From assembly GCA_945887855.1 (NCBI GenBank), contig CAMCZP010000003.1, positions 1 through 64,000 on the forward strand: 64,000 nucleotides of DNA. The letters are read 5' to 3'. The position numbers and the translations under genes are program-made. The notes below the pieces were generated by a model. That model did no database searches. It saw only the letters and a program-made list of their open reading frames with translations, and was not told the DNA's origin. Shown here piece after piece: positions 39,639-48,863 of this stretch (its first letter is position 1; every line of letters begins with the position of its first letter). The stretch comes from Leptospira interrogans serovar Manilae (GTDB taxonomy: Bacteria; Spirochaetota; Leptospiria; Leptospirales; Leptospiraceae).

Positions 39639-40951
39639 TGAAATTATTTTTTGAAAAATATATATCAAATTTTATTATATCTGGATTTAAAGTTAAGTCC
39701 ATTTTAATTCTATTATTTACTAGAATAATTTTTATTTCAATTGGATTAGTTATATATAACAGCATTGATTATTTATTATCAGGTGTTTATAGTAATAAGC
39801 TAATGATTGCTGAAATTGCTGCTATTATAATTTCAATTATTTTTTTTCTTCCTATTCAAGAATATGTTGAAATCTATCTCAAAAAAAAAATACTCTCGGA
39901 ATATTTATTTGATGATCCATTAACATTAAGATTTGCTCATAAAAGATTTGAAGTGTACGACTTAATCAGAAATGTATTTCCAGATATGGTAAGAGCTTCT
40001 GGAAGTAATATGGGAAGATTAGCTATATTAAATCAGTTTAGTTATTTTGAAGCATATACTTTTACAAAAGGTAGAAGGAGAAAGATTAAGAATCAAAGTT
40101 TTTTAGTAAACAAGAGGTTGATGATTTATCTTGTGAGTAAAAAAGATGGTGTATCAATCTCTGAAACACTAGACCGTCCTGATATTAATGAAGATTTTGC
40201 TTTATTAAAAGCTACATTTATCCTACCGTTTATATTTAGAGAAAAGCTATTTGGTTTTTTAGCACTTACTGACGTACCCGATGAGCAATCATTGAAAACT
40301 ATGAGAATAATTTCCAGTAAATCAGCTATATCAATTTATAATCATATTCTATCATCACAAATTGCAATACATAAAAAATATAAGCATGAATTTGAGGTTG
40401 CATCTAGGATAGAAGATAAAATTTTTTCTATTAAAGTACCTGAGTTTAGTGGCATTGAATTTAAATCATTCCAAAAAGATCCAAATTTAGTATTAGAATT
40501 TTTTAAAAATGATGAAGAAGGTCATGTATTTGCTTTAATTGCTTTGAGTGGAAAAAATAGATTTAGTTCTGGTTTGGTTTCATCTCATTTATTAGGAAAG
40601 TATTATTCTCAAAGCTTAATTAGAAAAAAACATAATCATAAAACTATTAAAGTTTATACAGAAAAATGTCTAAATGATCTTATGTGGAATGAAGGATTTG
40701 AAATGATCATTGGAAGTTTTAAAGAAAATTCAACTCGAATTACATTTACACAGGTAGGCTTAAACTTTAGAATTACAGATTCTGATGAAAAATTGGATAA
40801 TCTAATATCAGTAGGATGGAAATATACATTAGATATTAAATCAGAAAACCTTTTTATATATTTTAAAAGAGAGAAAATATTATCAATTAGCAAAAAATTA
40901 GAAGATCAAGAAACTGTAATAGTTAAACAAAAAAAAGAAGAAATCAAATGA
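39638..40951 (+). CDS. membrane protein with GAF-like and degenerate PP2C-like regions
   Basis: 437 residues, not confidently assigned. Two N-terminal membrane helices (about 20-50 and 57-78). Then comes a GAF-like region (about 95-245: ILNQFSYFEAYTFTKG, ATFILPFIFREKLFGFLALT). The C-terminal part begins EFEVASRIEDKIFSIKVPEF, like the linker and first strand of SpoIIE/RsbU phosphatases, but lacks their GDVSGHG and SDG metal motifs. Its stop overlaps the intact SpoIIE-type gene by 4 bases, suggesting a pseudo-phosphatase partner. This is inference from pattern only. Confidence 0.5.
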   Translation: MKLFFEKYISNFIISGFKVKSILILLFTRIIFISIGLVIYNSIDYLLSGVYSNKLMIAEIAAIIISIIFFLPIQEYVEIYLKKKILSEYLFDDPLTLRFAHKRFEVYDLIRNVFPDMVRASGSNMGRLAILNQFSYFEAYTFTKGRRRKIKNQSFLVNKRLMIYLVSKKDGVSISETLDRPDINEDFALLKATFILPFIFREKLFGFLALTDVPDEQSLKTMRIISSKSAISIYNHILSSQIAIHKKYKHEFEVASRIEDKIFSIKVPEFSGIEFKSFQKDPNLVLEFFKNDEEGHVFALIALSGKNRFSSGLVSSHLLGKYYSQSLIRKKHNHKTIKVYTEKCLNDLMWNEGFEMIIGSFKENSTRITFTQVGLNFRITDSDEKLDNLISVGWKYTLDIKSENLFIYFKREKILSISKKLEDQETVIVKQKKEEIK

Positions 40952-43275
40952 AAAATATAATATTACTTATTACTACTTTTTTAATATATTTTATTTTTTT
41001 TGCACTCATAATTTCTTTTATAGATTCTTCAAAAGCAAGAAGATTCCTTTATCAATTTCCAAATGGATTTGTAGTTAATTCAGATAACCAAAATACACAC
41101 CTTTTAGGATATAATATACTTTTCTCAGAAGAAAAACTACCTGAAATGAGTTTAGAATTAGAAGAATCAATAGATTTAAAAATTGAATCTGAATTTTATT
41201 CAATTTTCAGAGTATTGTACGACTTTTATATTTATATATGTATTTCGATAGTTTATTTTTTTGCTTCTATTTGGTTTTTTTTAATGATTGGTGATATTTT
41301 AATAAGCACATTTTTTTTAACACTCTCCATACTTTTTGTTTCCCTAGTTTTTATACTTGGATTTGATTCGAATTTTTATCTATTTTATTTTAGTTTTTTT
41401 GCTCTACCTTTTATTATAATGCATTTAAGCTTTAGATTAAAAGGAAAAGATCTGACATCTAAATGGTTAGTACCGGAACTTGCTGTTTTAGGAATACTAA
41501 CCTATGTTGGATATTATGGTCACGATGATATTATGATCTTTGAAAAGCTAATATATGTAGGAAGAATTTTATTTTCCCTCTCTGCATTAGGAATAATTGG
41601 CGTTGTAATTTATGATATTTTTAAGTATAGGAAAATTACTTCAAATCATTTGATTAAAAAATCAACTCTTGCATTTGCTATTTTTATGATTATATTTTTA
41701 CCGGTAATTACTTTTGAATTTAATTTATTAAAAGATAATTATATAATCCAATATCTACTATTTTTTATTTTTATAACTTTTCCTATTTTTTTTGCTTATG
41801 GCTCAATGAGATACTCTTTTATTAAGCAGCAGTTATACTTCAATTCTACTCTTACTTTATTTTTCTTATCGATATTTTTAGTAAGTATTTATATATCTGT
41901 TTATAAAATATTGTACTATATAAATATGCCTTCAAATAACTTTTTAGATATTATCAACGGATTATTTTTGAGTATATGCCTAATATATTCTTCTACAATC
42001 AAGAATTTAATCAATGAAATGATTGAATATTATACTTTTGATAGAAATGAAAAGCTTACGAGTGCACTTGAAGAAATGGCTGCTACCATTGCCTCCCCAA
42101 TGACCCTTAAAAGCACAGCAAAACACTTATTTTTAAGAGTAAACGAAGTGCTAGATGTAGACAGAGTGGTAGTTCTAGTACCGGCAGAGAGATTTCCTGA
42201 TGTTGAATTTAAAGATATATCAGTCATGAAAATTGTTGAGTCTTCACCAGTTTGGAAATATTTTTCTCAAAATAAGGACATTACTATCACATCCTATTTA
42301 ATTTATGGGTCTGGAAATAGAGAGGATACTCATAAATTTTTAAGAGATATGAACATTCAAATTGCCTACCCCATGTTGGGAACCGATAGTGGCAAAAAAG
42401 TTTCATCTGTTTTCTTATTTGGCGAAAAAAGAAATCACAAAAATTTTTCTTTGGGTGAACTGAAATTTATCAAAGAAATAACTAGATTAGCAGATCTTTT
42501 GATTCAAAACTATTTACTTCTACTTTCTGAGGTTGAGAAAAAGAAAATGGAAAGAGATTTATTAACCGTTCAAATTATGCAGAAGACAGTAAATCCAATG
42601 GTATTTGAAACAGAGAGAATAGAGGATTTTGAGTTTGGTTATGTTTCTATTCCTGCACTTGGTATTTCAGGAGACTACATGGATTTTATAAAAACCAGAG
42701 ATAGTAGGCTTTGGGTATTTTTAGGAGACGTAAGTGGTCATGGAGTTGGGAGTGGTTTCTTAGTAAGTGCAATCAAAGCTTTAGTTCAAGATCAGATTGA
42801 TTTGGGATTGGATATTCAAAAAATATTTTCTAATATAAATAAATTTCTTTTAGAAAGATATTCAGGAAATGAGTTTATGAGCCTTTTTGCAGGAATTTAT
42901 GATCCTAAATCTACAATTTTTGAATATATCAATGCTGGTCATCTCTCCCCGGTATTATTTAGAGGTGCCAATCATCAGTTTAAATTGAGGGGTGGGGATA
43001 GACTACTGGGAGTAATGCCAACTATTTTTACACCAGAAAAAATTCAGTTTTCTAGAAAAGATAGACTATTTTTATACTCAGATGGAGTTACTGAAACATT
43101 TAATTCTGCCGAAGAAGTATACGGAGAAAAAAGATTATTGGAATTCATAAAGAATAATTATAATCTTGAAAGCGAAGAAATGGTTAAACTTATTGTAAAA
43201 GACGTAGAAGCATTTCGAGAAGAAGCTGAAATATCGGATGACTTATCACTAATTTGTCTAACTAAAATGATTTGA
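40948..43275 (+). CDS. membrane SpoIIE-type serine phosphatase with GAF domain
   Basis: 775 residues. One N-terminal helix, an extracytoplasmic stretch of about 70 residues, then seven or so membrane helices to about residue 345. A GAF-like domain follows (about 370-530) and a coiled linker (EVEKKKMERDLLTVQIMQ). The PP2C/SpoIIE domain (about 555-775) has all the metal motifs: GDYMDF, FLGDVSGHGVGSGFLVSA, NAGHLSPVLF, LYSDGVTET and ISDDLSLI. Such enzymes dephosphorylate STAS-domain anti-anti-sigma factors. An RsbW-like kinase is encoded at 49942-50361. Confidence 0.85.
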   Translation: MKNIILLITTFLIYFIFFALIISFIDSSKARRFLYQFPNGFVVNSDNQNTHLLGYNILFSEEKLPEMSLELEESIDLKIESEFYSIFRVLYDFYIYICISIVYFFASIWFFLMIGDILISTFFLTLSILFVSLVFILGFDSNFYLFYFSFFALPFIIMHLSFRLKGKDLTSKWLVPELAVLGILTYVGYYGHDDIMIFEKLIYVGRILFSLSALGIIGVVIYDIFKYRKITSNHLIKKSTLAFAIFMIIFLPVITFEFNLLKDNYIIQYLLFFIFITFPIFFAYGSMRYSFIKQQLYFNSTLTLFFLSIFLVSIYISVYKILYYINMPSNNFLDIINGLFLSICLIYSSTIKNLINEMIEYYTFDRNEKLTSALEEMAATIASPMTLKSTAKHLFLRVNEVLDVDRVVVLVPAERFPDVEFKDISVMKIVESSPVWKYFSQNKDITITSYLIYGSGNREDTHKFLRDMNIQIAYPMLGTDSGKKVSSVFLFGEKRNHKNFSLGELKFIKEITRLADLLIQNYLLLLSEVEKKKMERDLLTVQIMQKTVNPMVFETERIEDFEFGYVSIPALGISGDYMDFIKTRDSRLWVFLGDVSGHGVGSGFLVSAIKALVQDQIDLGLDIQKIFSNINKFLLERYSGNEFMSLFAGIYDPKSTIFEYINAGHLSPVLFRGANHQFKLRGGDRLLGVMPTIFTPEKIQFSRKDRLFLYSDGVTETFNSAEEVYGEKRLLEFIKNNYNLESEEMVKLIVKDVEAFREEAEISDDLSLICLTKMI

Positions 43276-43287
43276 GGTTAATAAGTT

Positions 43288-43770
43288 TTGCCGGCAATAA
43301 TTTACCAAAATAAAAATAATAATATAATTTATAAAATTGAACATTCTGAGACAATTCCTTCTGAACCATATTTTTTAGATTGTGATGAAGATTCATTTTT
43401 ACTCCAGGGGGATTATCCACAAAACAATCTTATGATTTTAGATAATAATAATAATATCTTTACTAAAGAATTGTATCCAGTTGTTACTCAAGATGCTGAA
43501 GGGATAATTTTAATGCAAGCTTATCTTAATAAGGAGGCATTGAATTTATCTCTAAATACTGGATATGCACATTATTTTAGTAGATCAAGAAATCGACTTT
43601 GGAAAAAAGGAGAAGAAAGTGGGCATCTTCAGAAGGTTAATTCAATTTTTTATAATAATGACTTTAAATTTTATGTTTATAGTGTGGAACAAATTTCAAA
43701 TGCATGTCATACTGGATCATACTCATGTTTTTTTAGAAAGGTAATAGATGGGAAAATATATACATTATAA
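43288..43770 (+). CDS. hisI: phosphoribosyl-AMP cyclohydrolase with rearranged metal motif
   Basis: 160 residues. Histidine biosynthesis, opening the purine ring of PR-AMP. The core VVTQDAEGIILMQAYLNKEAL, YFSRSRNRLWKKGEESGHLQ and ACHTGSYSCFF (Cys140, Cys147) is clearly HisI. The usual DCDxD metal motif between them is replaced by NNDFK (residues 123-127). An N-terminal extension of about 60 residues carries DCDEDSFLL at residues 31-39, in the same local context. The start is TTG 43288 with GAGG at 43274-43277. Activity of this arrangement is unproven. Confidence 0.85.
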   Translation: MPAIIYQNKNNNIIYKIEHSETIPSEPYFLDCDEDSFLLQGDYPQNNLMILDNNNNIFTKELYPVVTQDAEGIILMQAYLNKEALNLSLNTGYAHYFSRSRNRLWKKGEESGHLQKVNSIFYNNDFKFYVYSVEQISNACHTGSYSCFFRKVIDGKIYTL

Positions 43771-43799
43771 TAAACTAATTAAAAATAGAGGATAACTAT

Positions 43800-44837
43800 A
43801 TGAATCAAATCTTAGAAAAGATAAAAGAGTTTACTAATTTTAAAATACTTATCATATCTATAACTCTAACTTTTTTTATAGCAGCACTGATTATATTTTC
43901 TTTTTATGCTAAATATTCCAAGCCAGTGGGTACCGGGCAAAATAAATTTGAATTATTTATTGAAGAAGGGCAGGGATCTTATCATGTTTCAAAAGAATTA
44001 AAAAATAGTAAAATGATTCACTCCATTCGTTTTTTCCAAATTCTATTGAAAATAAATAGCAATACAAATAAAGTTAAACACGGAATTTATGAGATTAATG
44101 ATGGTATGACAGCCAATCAAATTATGGATATTTTAGTCTCAGGAAAAGTAAAAATGGTTAATTTTACAATACCTGAAGGATTTCATAATAGACAGATAGC
44201 TGAATTATTATATACAAAAAAACTTATAGAATCAAAAGAAAAGTTCTTCGAAATAGCTTCTGATTCAGCATTGTTGAAAAAATATAACATACCCGCTAAT
44301 ACAATAGAAGGATATTTATTTCCAGAGACATACACAATTCCTTTAGAATATAGTACAGAAAAAATTATAGAGATGATGATAAAACGATTTTATAAAAACT
44401 TATCATCTATTGAAGAATCAAAAGATTTATCTCCTGAGGAGTTGCATAAGAAAGTTATTATGGCTTCAATTGTTGAAAGGGAAGCAAAGAAAAAAGAGGA
44501 ACAACCATTGATGGCAGGTGTATTCGAAAAAAGATTTAAAATCAATATGCCATTTGAAAGTTGTGCTACAGTTCAATATCTTTTTGAAAAACCAAAAAAA
44601 AGATTATTAGAAAAAGATTTACTCATTGAATCAGAATATAATACATATCTTCACAAGGGGTACCCACCAGGTCCCATATCTAATCCGGGCTTACCGGCAA
44701 TTAAAGCTGCCTTTATTCCAATTGAATCAGATAATTTATTTTTTTTGGTTAAGCCTGACGGATCACATTATTTTTCTAAAACGCATAAAGAACATTTAGA
44801 TGCTAAGAAAAAATATATAGATATTTTATACCAATGA
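43800..44837 (+). CDS. mltG: endolytic peptidoglycan transglycosylase MltG
   Basis: 345 residues. One N-terminal membrane helix (about 15-37), a LysM-like region (FELFIEEGQGSYHVSKEL to about 120), then the YceG domain: IEGYLFPETYTIP, VIMASIVEREA with catalytic Glu226, and YNTYLHKGYPPGPISNPGLPAIKAA with FFLVKPDGSHYFSKTHKEH. Cleaves nascent glycan strands to end their growth. The following small gene starts inside its stop (ATGA). Confidence 0.93.
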   Translation: MNQILEKIKEFTNFKILIISITLTFFIAALIIFSFYAKYSKPVGTGQNKFELFIEEGQGSYHVSKELKNSKMIHSIRFFQILLKINSNTNKVKHGIYEINDGMTANQIMDILVSGKVKMVNFTIPEGFHNRQIAELLYTKKLIESKEKFFEIASDSALLKKYNIPANTIEGYLFPETYTIPLEYSTEKIIEMMIKRFYKNLSSIEESKDLSPEELHKKVIMASIVEREAKKKEEQPLMAGVFEKRFKINMPFESCATVQYLFEKPKKRLLEKDLLIESEYNTYLHKGYPPGPISNPGLPAIKAAFIPIESDNLFFLVKPDGSHYFSKTHKEHLDAKKKYIDILYQ

Positions 44838-45094
44838 AATCTAACAAAAAATTAGAATCATTAGATTTAGAAATTATTAATCTAAATTCAGAATTAGAGA
44901 GAGTAATGGCTTCCCTCAAGGAAATGAAAACTAAACAAAATAAGAATTCAGCAATCAAGGATGAAGCAATTAAATTTATTGACAAAACTGAAAAGTTGAT
45001 CCAGTTAGCAGAAGCCGGAAAATTAAAAATTTCACCCGAAGAAAAAGATAAATTGACAAAGGCTTTATCTAATATTGTAAAAATATTTAAGTAA
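44834..45094 (+). CDS. small coiled-coil protein of unknown function
   Basis: 86 residues, highly charged (Lys/Glu), predicted helical with heptads in LESLDLEIINLNSELERVMA. No Cys, no signal peptide, no recognised family. Translationally coupled to mltG through an ATGA overlap, which is the main sign that it is real and may act with MltG or septal proteins. Last gene of the phoB-to-here run. Confidence 0.6.
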   Translation: MKSNKKLESLDLEIINLNSELERVMASLKEMKTKQNKNSAIKDEAIKFIDKTEKLIQLAEAGKLKISPEEKDKLTKALSNIVKIFK

Positions 45095-45244
45095 TTGTAT
45101 TAAAGAAGGTTAGACATTATTTTATGAATTAAAAATGACAGAATTTTCCTAATATACTTTTTGGTGAATAAGGGTAAATTTTATAGTACTTCATTTTTTT
45201 TATTAATTATAAAATTCTCAATACTACTTAAATAGAGGCTTAAA

Positions 45245-46900
45245 ATGGATAAATCCTTAGTAACCAAAGTTTTAGGAGCTACGGGTCTACTTGTTAAAGA
45301 TATTACAAAAGGACTTGCAGAAAAATGTTCTGAAAAAAATTCCATTTCAATAGAAAAAATGGACCAAAACCAATTGGTATTTTATCAATTATCTTGGATA
45401 ACTTCCGAGCTAAACGTTGCGGAATCCTATATTGATTATGCTTGGAATCCATCCCTTGGTACCTCTGACATGGAAAAGAAAATGGCAATTACATTTGCCG
45501 CTGAAACTATCTCACATATCCGATCAGAAATTATAAGTAAACCTGAAGAATTTGCAACCACAGCATCACATGTTCATGAAATATTATTCAATCCAGAAGT
45601 TAGTTCATTTGTTTCTGATTCAATTAAAATAGAAAAATATTCTGAAATTGCTGATCTTATCCAAAAAAATGGACACATTGGACCTTATGGTCTTTCAGAG
45701 GATCACGATAGCTTTCGAGAAACATTCAAAAAATTTGCAGAAGAAATTGTTATGCCACATGCAGAGCATGTTCATAGGGAGGATGAGACCATCCCTGAAG
45801 AAATAATCCAGGGTTTACGGGATATGGGATGTTTTGGACTTTGTATCCCTGAAACCTATGGTGGTATCCAACCTTCTGATAAACCAGATAATATCTCTAT
45901 GTTAGTTGTAACGGAAGAGCTTTCTAGGGGAGGGATAGGTATTGCAGGATCTCTTATAACCAGACCAGAGATAGTCTCTAAGGCTATTTTAAAGGGTGGT
46001 ACAGAGGCTCAGAAAGAGAAGTGGTTAGGTTCTATCGCAGAGGGCAAGATTATGGCTGCAATTGCAGTTACAGAGCCCAATTATGGTTCGGATGTTGCTG
46101 GTATCTCCGTTCCAGCAGTTAAAGTTGATGGTGGTTGGAAAATCAATGGAGTAAAAACATGGTGCACTTTTGCAGGTTATGCTGATGTTCTACTTGTACT
46201 TTGTAGGACAGAAAGCGATCCTTCGCTTAAACACAAAGGTCTCTCCATTTTATTGGCAGAAAAACCGCGCACCAGGGAGCATAGTTTTGATTATTCACAA
46301 CCGGGTGGTGGTAGAATAGAAGGAAAGGCAATTGATACAATTGGGTATCGCGGTATGCATTCTTTTGAAGTATCTTTCCAGGATTTTTTCGTTCCCGATG
46401 AAAATCTAATTGGTGGGGAAGCTGGAAGAGGAAAGGGTTTTTACCTCCAAATGGAAGGTTTTGCTGGGGGTCGAATCCAAACTGCAGCAAGAGCAAATGG
46501 AGTTATGCAGGCAGCATTTGAGGCTGCGTTCAGGTACTCTAACGAAAGACAGGTATTTAAAAAGCCAATCTATGATTATACATTAACTAAATACAAACTA
46601 GCAAGAATGGGAATGATCATACAAGCATCACGTCAATATACCAATTATGTTGGGAAACTGTTGGATGAACACAAAGGACAGATGGAAGCAACATTGATAA
46701 AATTCTATGCATCTAAAATATCCGAGTGGGTTTGTCGGGAAGCTATGCAAATTCATGGTGGTATGGGGTATGCGGAAGAGTATGCGGTATCTAGATACTT
46801 TGTAGACTCCAGGGTATTTTCTATTTTTGAAGGTGCTGAGGAAGTAATGGCTTTGCGTGTGATTGCAAAAGGATTGTTGGAAGAAGCACTAAAAAATTAA
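45245..46900 (+). CDS. acyl-CoA dehydrogenase family protein
   Basis: 551 residues. FAD enzyme that introduces the alpha-beta double bond in acyl-CoA. An N-terminal helical extension of about 140 residues precedes the standard domain. Then FGLCIPETYGG, IAVTEPNYGSDVAGI (flavin/substrate block), and AMQIHGGMGYAEEYAVSRYFVD, ending IFEGAEEVMALRVIAKGLL, where the first Glu after G-A corresponds to the usual catalytic base position. GAGG ribosome site. Stands alone with about 150 bases upstream and a strong hairpin after the stop. Confidence 0.87.
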   Translation: MDKSLVTKVLGATGLLVKDITKGLAEKCSEKNSISIEKMDQNQLVFYQLSWITSELNVAESYIDYAWNPSLGTSDMEKKMAITFAAETISHIRSEIISKPEEFATTASHVHEILFNPEVSSFVSDSIKIEKYSEIADLIQKNGHIGPYGLSEDHDSFRETFKKFAEEIVMPHAEHVHREDETIPEEIIQGLRDMGCFGLCIPETYGGIQPSDKPDNISMLVVTEELSRGGIGIAGSLITRPEIVSKAILKGGTEAQKEKWLGSIAEGKIMAAIAVTEPNYGSDVAGISVPAVKVDGGWKINGVKTWCTFAGYADVLLVLCRTESDPSLKHKGLSILLAEKPRTREHSFDYSQPGGGRIEGKAIDTIGYRGMHSFEVSFQDFFVPDENLIGGEAGRGKGFYLQMEGFAGGRIQTAARANGVMQAAFEAAFRYSNERQVFKKPIYDYTLTKYKLARMGMIIQASRQYTNYVGKLLDEHKGQMEATLIKFYASKISEWVCREAMQIHGGMGYAEEYAVSRYFVDSRVFSIFEGAEEVMALRVIAKGLLEEALKN

Positions 46901-46908
46901 GATAGAAA

Positions 46909-46939
46909 AGTGTATGTGGATAAAAAATTCACATACACT
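46909..46939 (-). terminator. hairpin between acyl-CoA dehydrogenase and tRNA-Arg (bidirectional)
   Basis: AGTGTATGTG (46909-46918) and CACATACACT (46930-46939) pair perfectly over 10 bases around an 11-base loop. On the minus strand it starts 4 bases after the tRNA and is followed by TTTTC, a good intrinsic terminator for the tRNA. On the plus strand it follows the acyl-CoA dehydrogenase stop by 9 bases but lacks a T-tract. Confidence 0.7.
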
Positions 46940-46942
46940 CTC

Positions 46943-47016
46943 TGCCCCCGACAGGATTCGAACCTGCGACCCTTTGTTTAGGAAACAAATGCTCTATCCA
47001 CCTGAGCTACGGGAGC
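46943..47016 (-). tRNA. tRNA-Arg (anticodon CCT)
   Basis: A 74-base cloverleaf on the minus strand: acceptor GCTCCCG/CGGGGGC (one G-U) with discriminator A, D-loop AGCTCAGGTGGATAGAGC, anticodon stem TTTGT/ACAAA with loop TTCCTAA (anticodon CCT, reading AGG), and T-arm GCAGGTTCGAATCCTGT. CCA is not encoded. It starts 6 bases after the stop of the upstream cNMP regulator, so both may share a transcript. Confidence 0.95.
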
Positions 47017-47022
47017 TCCTGT

Positions 47023-47661
47023 TTACTTTTTCTCTTTTCGCTTTTGTAATACCGTTCTGATTATATCTTGCATACTGTGTATAATAACCTTATCCGGTTG
47101 AAAATCTATTTTTCCACCTTTAGAAAGAACAGCTACAGCTTTTTGTACCTCTACTAAGGGTTGCCCACACCAAGATGCTATATCTTCTTGGGTAACTTGT
47201 ATTACTACATTTTTCCCATTTTCTGGGACGTTTTGTTTTTGGGATAACATCAAAAGAACATCTGCAACCTTACCCGCAACATCATCAAACATAAGGATTT
47301 GCAATCTTCTTTTTTGGTCATAAATTCTTGTAGAAAAAAGTGTTAAAAGTTTAAAAGCTATTTGGGGTGTTTTATTCATTAAATAATCAAAGTTTTCTCT
47401 ATTGAAATTTAACGTACGAACTTCTGTTACAGCCACCACGGTAGCTGACCTAGGCTGACCCTCAAGCAAACTCATTTCCCCAAATATATCTCCTGAATCT
47501 AAGATATCCATTGTTTTAATAGAATTTCCGACCGTTTTTAGTATTTTTACCTGACCATTTAAGATCATATAAAAATCATCACCAGGTTCATATTCGCAAA
47601 ATATAATTTGATCCGGATCAAAAATTCTTCCAAATTTATCAAACATCAATTCAAGATTCAT
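47023..47661 (-). CDS. Crp/Fnr-like cyclic-nucleotide-binding regulator
   Basis: 212 residues. cNMP beta-roll about 10-115 with the block GDIFGEMSLLEGQPRSATVVA, a long dimerisation helix, and a C-terminal winged helix (about 150-205: VTQEDIASWCGQPLVEVQKAVAVLSKGGKI) as in Crp/Fnr. Closely resembles the second half of the protein at 22884-24089. It starts 1 base after the next cNMP/TPR gene, so the two probably form a complex. Target genes unknown. Confidence 0.82.
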   Translation of the reverse strand: MNLELMFDKFGRIFDPDQIIFCEYEPGDDFYMILNGQVKILKTVGNSIKTMDILDSGDIFGEMSLLEGQPRSATVVAVTEVRTLNFNRENFDYLMNKTPQIAFKLLTLFSTRIYDQKRRLQILMFDDVAGKVADVLLMLSQKQNVPENGKNVVIQVTQEDIASWCGQPLVEVQKAVAVLSKGGKIDFQPDKVIIHSMQDIIRTVLQKRKEKK

Positions 47662-47662
47662 T

Positions 47663-48673
47663 TTATCCTTCTAACTCGGCAGATTTATGTTGAGCTTTTT
47701 CTGTTAATTCATCTTCAGGGGGAAGACTAGCAACTTTCTTATACAAAGATATAGCTTTTTCCTTATTTCCTAACTTATTAGAAAGCTCTGCCACTCTATA
47801 GATAGATTCTTTCAATTTAGGTGACGAGGGGAATCTGGTTGCAAACGTAGAGTAAAATTGAATTGCTTCTTCTTTCTTATCTAACCCTTCAGAAATCTCA
47901 CCTGCATAAAAAATGGAAGCTTCAATCATTTTTTCCTCTTCCATATCTCCAGAGTTCTTCACCTCAGAAATACTTTTGTAGAGGGGGAGTGCATCAGCCA
48001 AATTTTCTTCATTTCTGAGTTTTTCAGCTTTTTCATAATTTTCTTTTATTTTTTTAGAATTTCCGCCCCCGGAAGAAGATTTAGACTTGCGGTCTGATTC
48101 ATATTGCAATGGTTCCATATCTTCTGGGTAGTCCCCACCATTTTGGGCAAGATCCAATAGTTGTTTGGCTCTTTCTAAGTATGCACCCTCTGGATAATGT
48201 TCTACGTATTTTTGATAAGCATACCATGCATGTTCTTTCTCCCCAAGCTTGTGGTAAACTTCTCCAACATTCATCAATTCAAAGGAAGGAGATTTGGTAT
48301 CTCCATGCTGCCCAAGCTGTTCTCTGACCTTATAATGATACTGACGGAGTTGGTTTGAGAAAACCTTCATCATTTTCATCATTAGATTTGGTTTGTAGAT
48401 AGCAAAGGCTTCAAATTCTTGAACTCTAAAGACTAAGAGGGATGCTCCCCCTATCACCTGTGCAGTTTCTTCTCTTGGAAATCGACCAAGTGCAGAACGA
48501 ACACCAAAGAATTCACCTAATTTTGCATCTTCTTTTATTTCCTCTTTTCCATCAAATGATTTGGAATTTAGAGCAACTCTTCCTTTTTGGAGAACATAAA
48601 TATGCTCACTCTTCTCATTTTCAAAATATATAATAGAACCATTTTTATAGGTTCTTATAATTGGTCCTGGCAA
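47663..48673 (-). CDS. cyclic-nucleotide-binding domain protein with TPR repeats
   Basis: 336 residues. An N-terminal cNMP-like roll (about 5-120: YVLQKGRVALNSK, GEFFGVRSALGRFPREETA) lacks a clear phosphate-binding Arg. One TPR follows (about 130-175: NVGEVYHKLGEKEHAWYAYQ). Then a Ser/Gly/Lys linker and three more TPR-like units to the end. Matches the first half of the protein at 22884-24089. Likely a regulatory scaffold for the Crp-like protein encoded next to it. Confidence 0.8.
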   Translation of the reverse strand: MPGPIIRTYKNGSIIYFENEKSEHIYVLQKGRVALNSKSFDGKEEIKEDAKLGEFFGVRSALGRFPREETAQVIGGASLLVFRVQEFEAFAIYKPNLMMKMMKVFSNQLRQYHYKVREQLGQHGDTKSPSFELMNVGEVYHKLGEKEHAWYAYQKYVEHYPEGAYLERAKQLLDLAQNGGDYPEDMEPLQYESDRKSKSSSGGGNSKKIKENYEKAEKLRNEENLADALPLYKSISEVKNSGDMEEEKMIEASIFYAGEISEGLDKKEEAIQFYSTFATRFPSSPKLKESIYRVAELSNKLGNKEKAISLYKKVASLPPEDELTEKAQHKSAELEG

Positions 48674-48863
48674 ATTCGTTTCCTGGCTAAAGTATAGTGG
48701 TATTTATATATGCTACTGTAACCATTTTCGAGAGAAAATTCATCTATTACAATAGGAAAAACTTATAAATGAAAAAAAATATGAAGAAATAATTCTAAAG
48801 AGCTAATTTCATTTAAATAAAAAATGTTTTGAGAAAGTAGAATTGAGGCTTAGTTTAAATATA

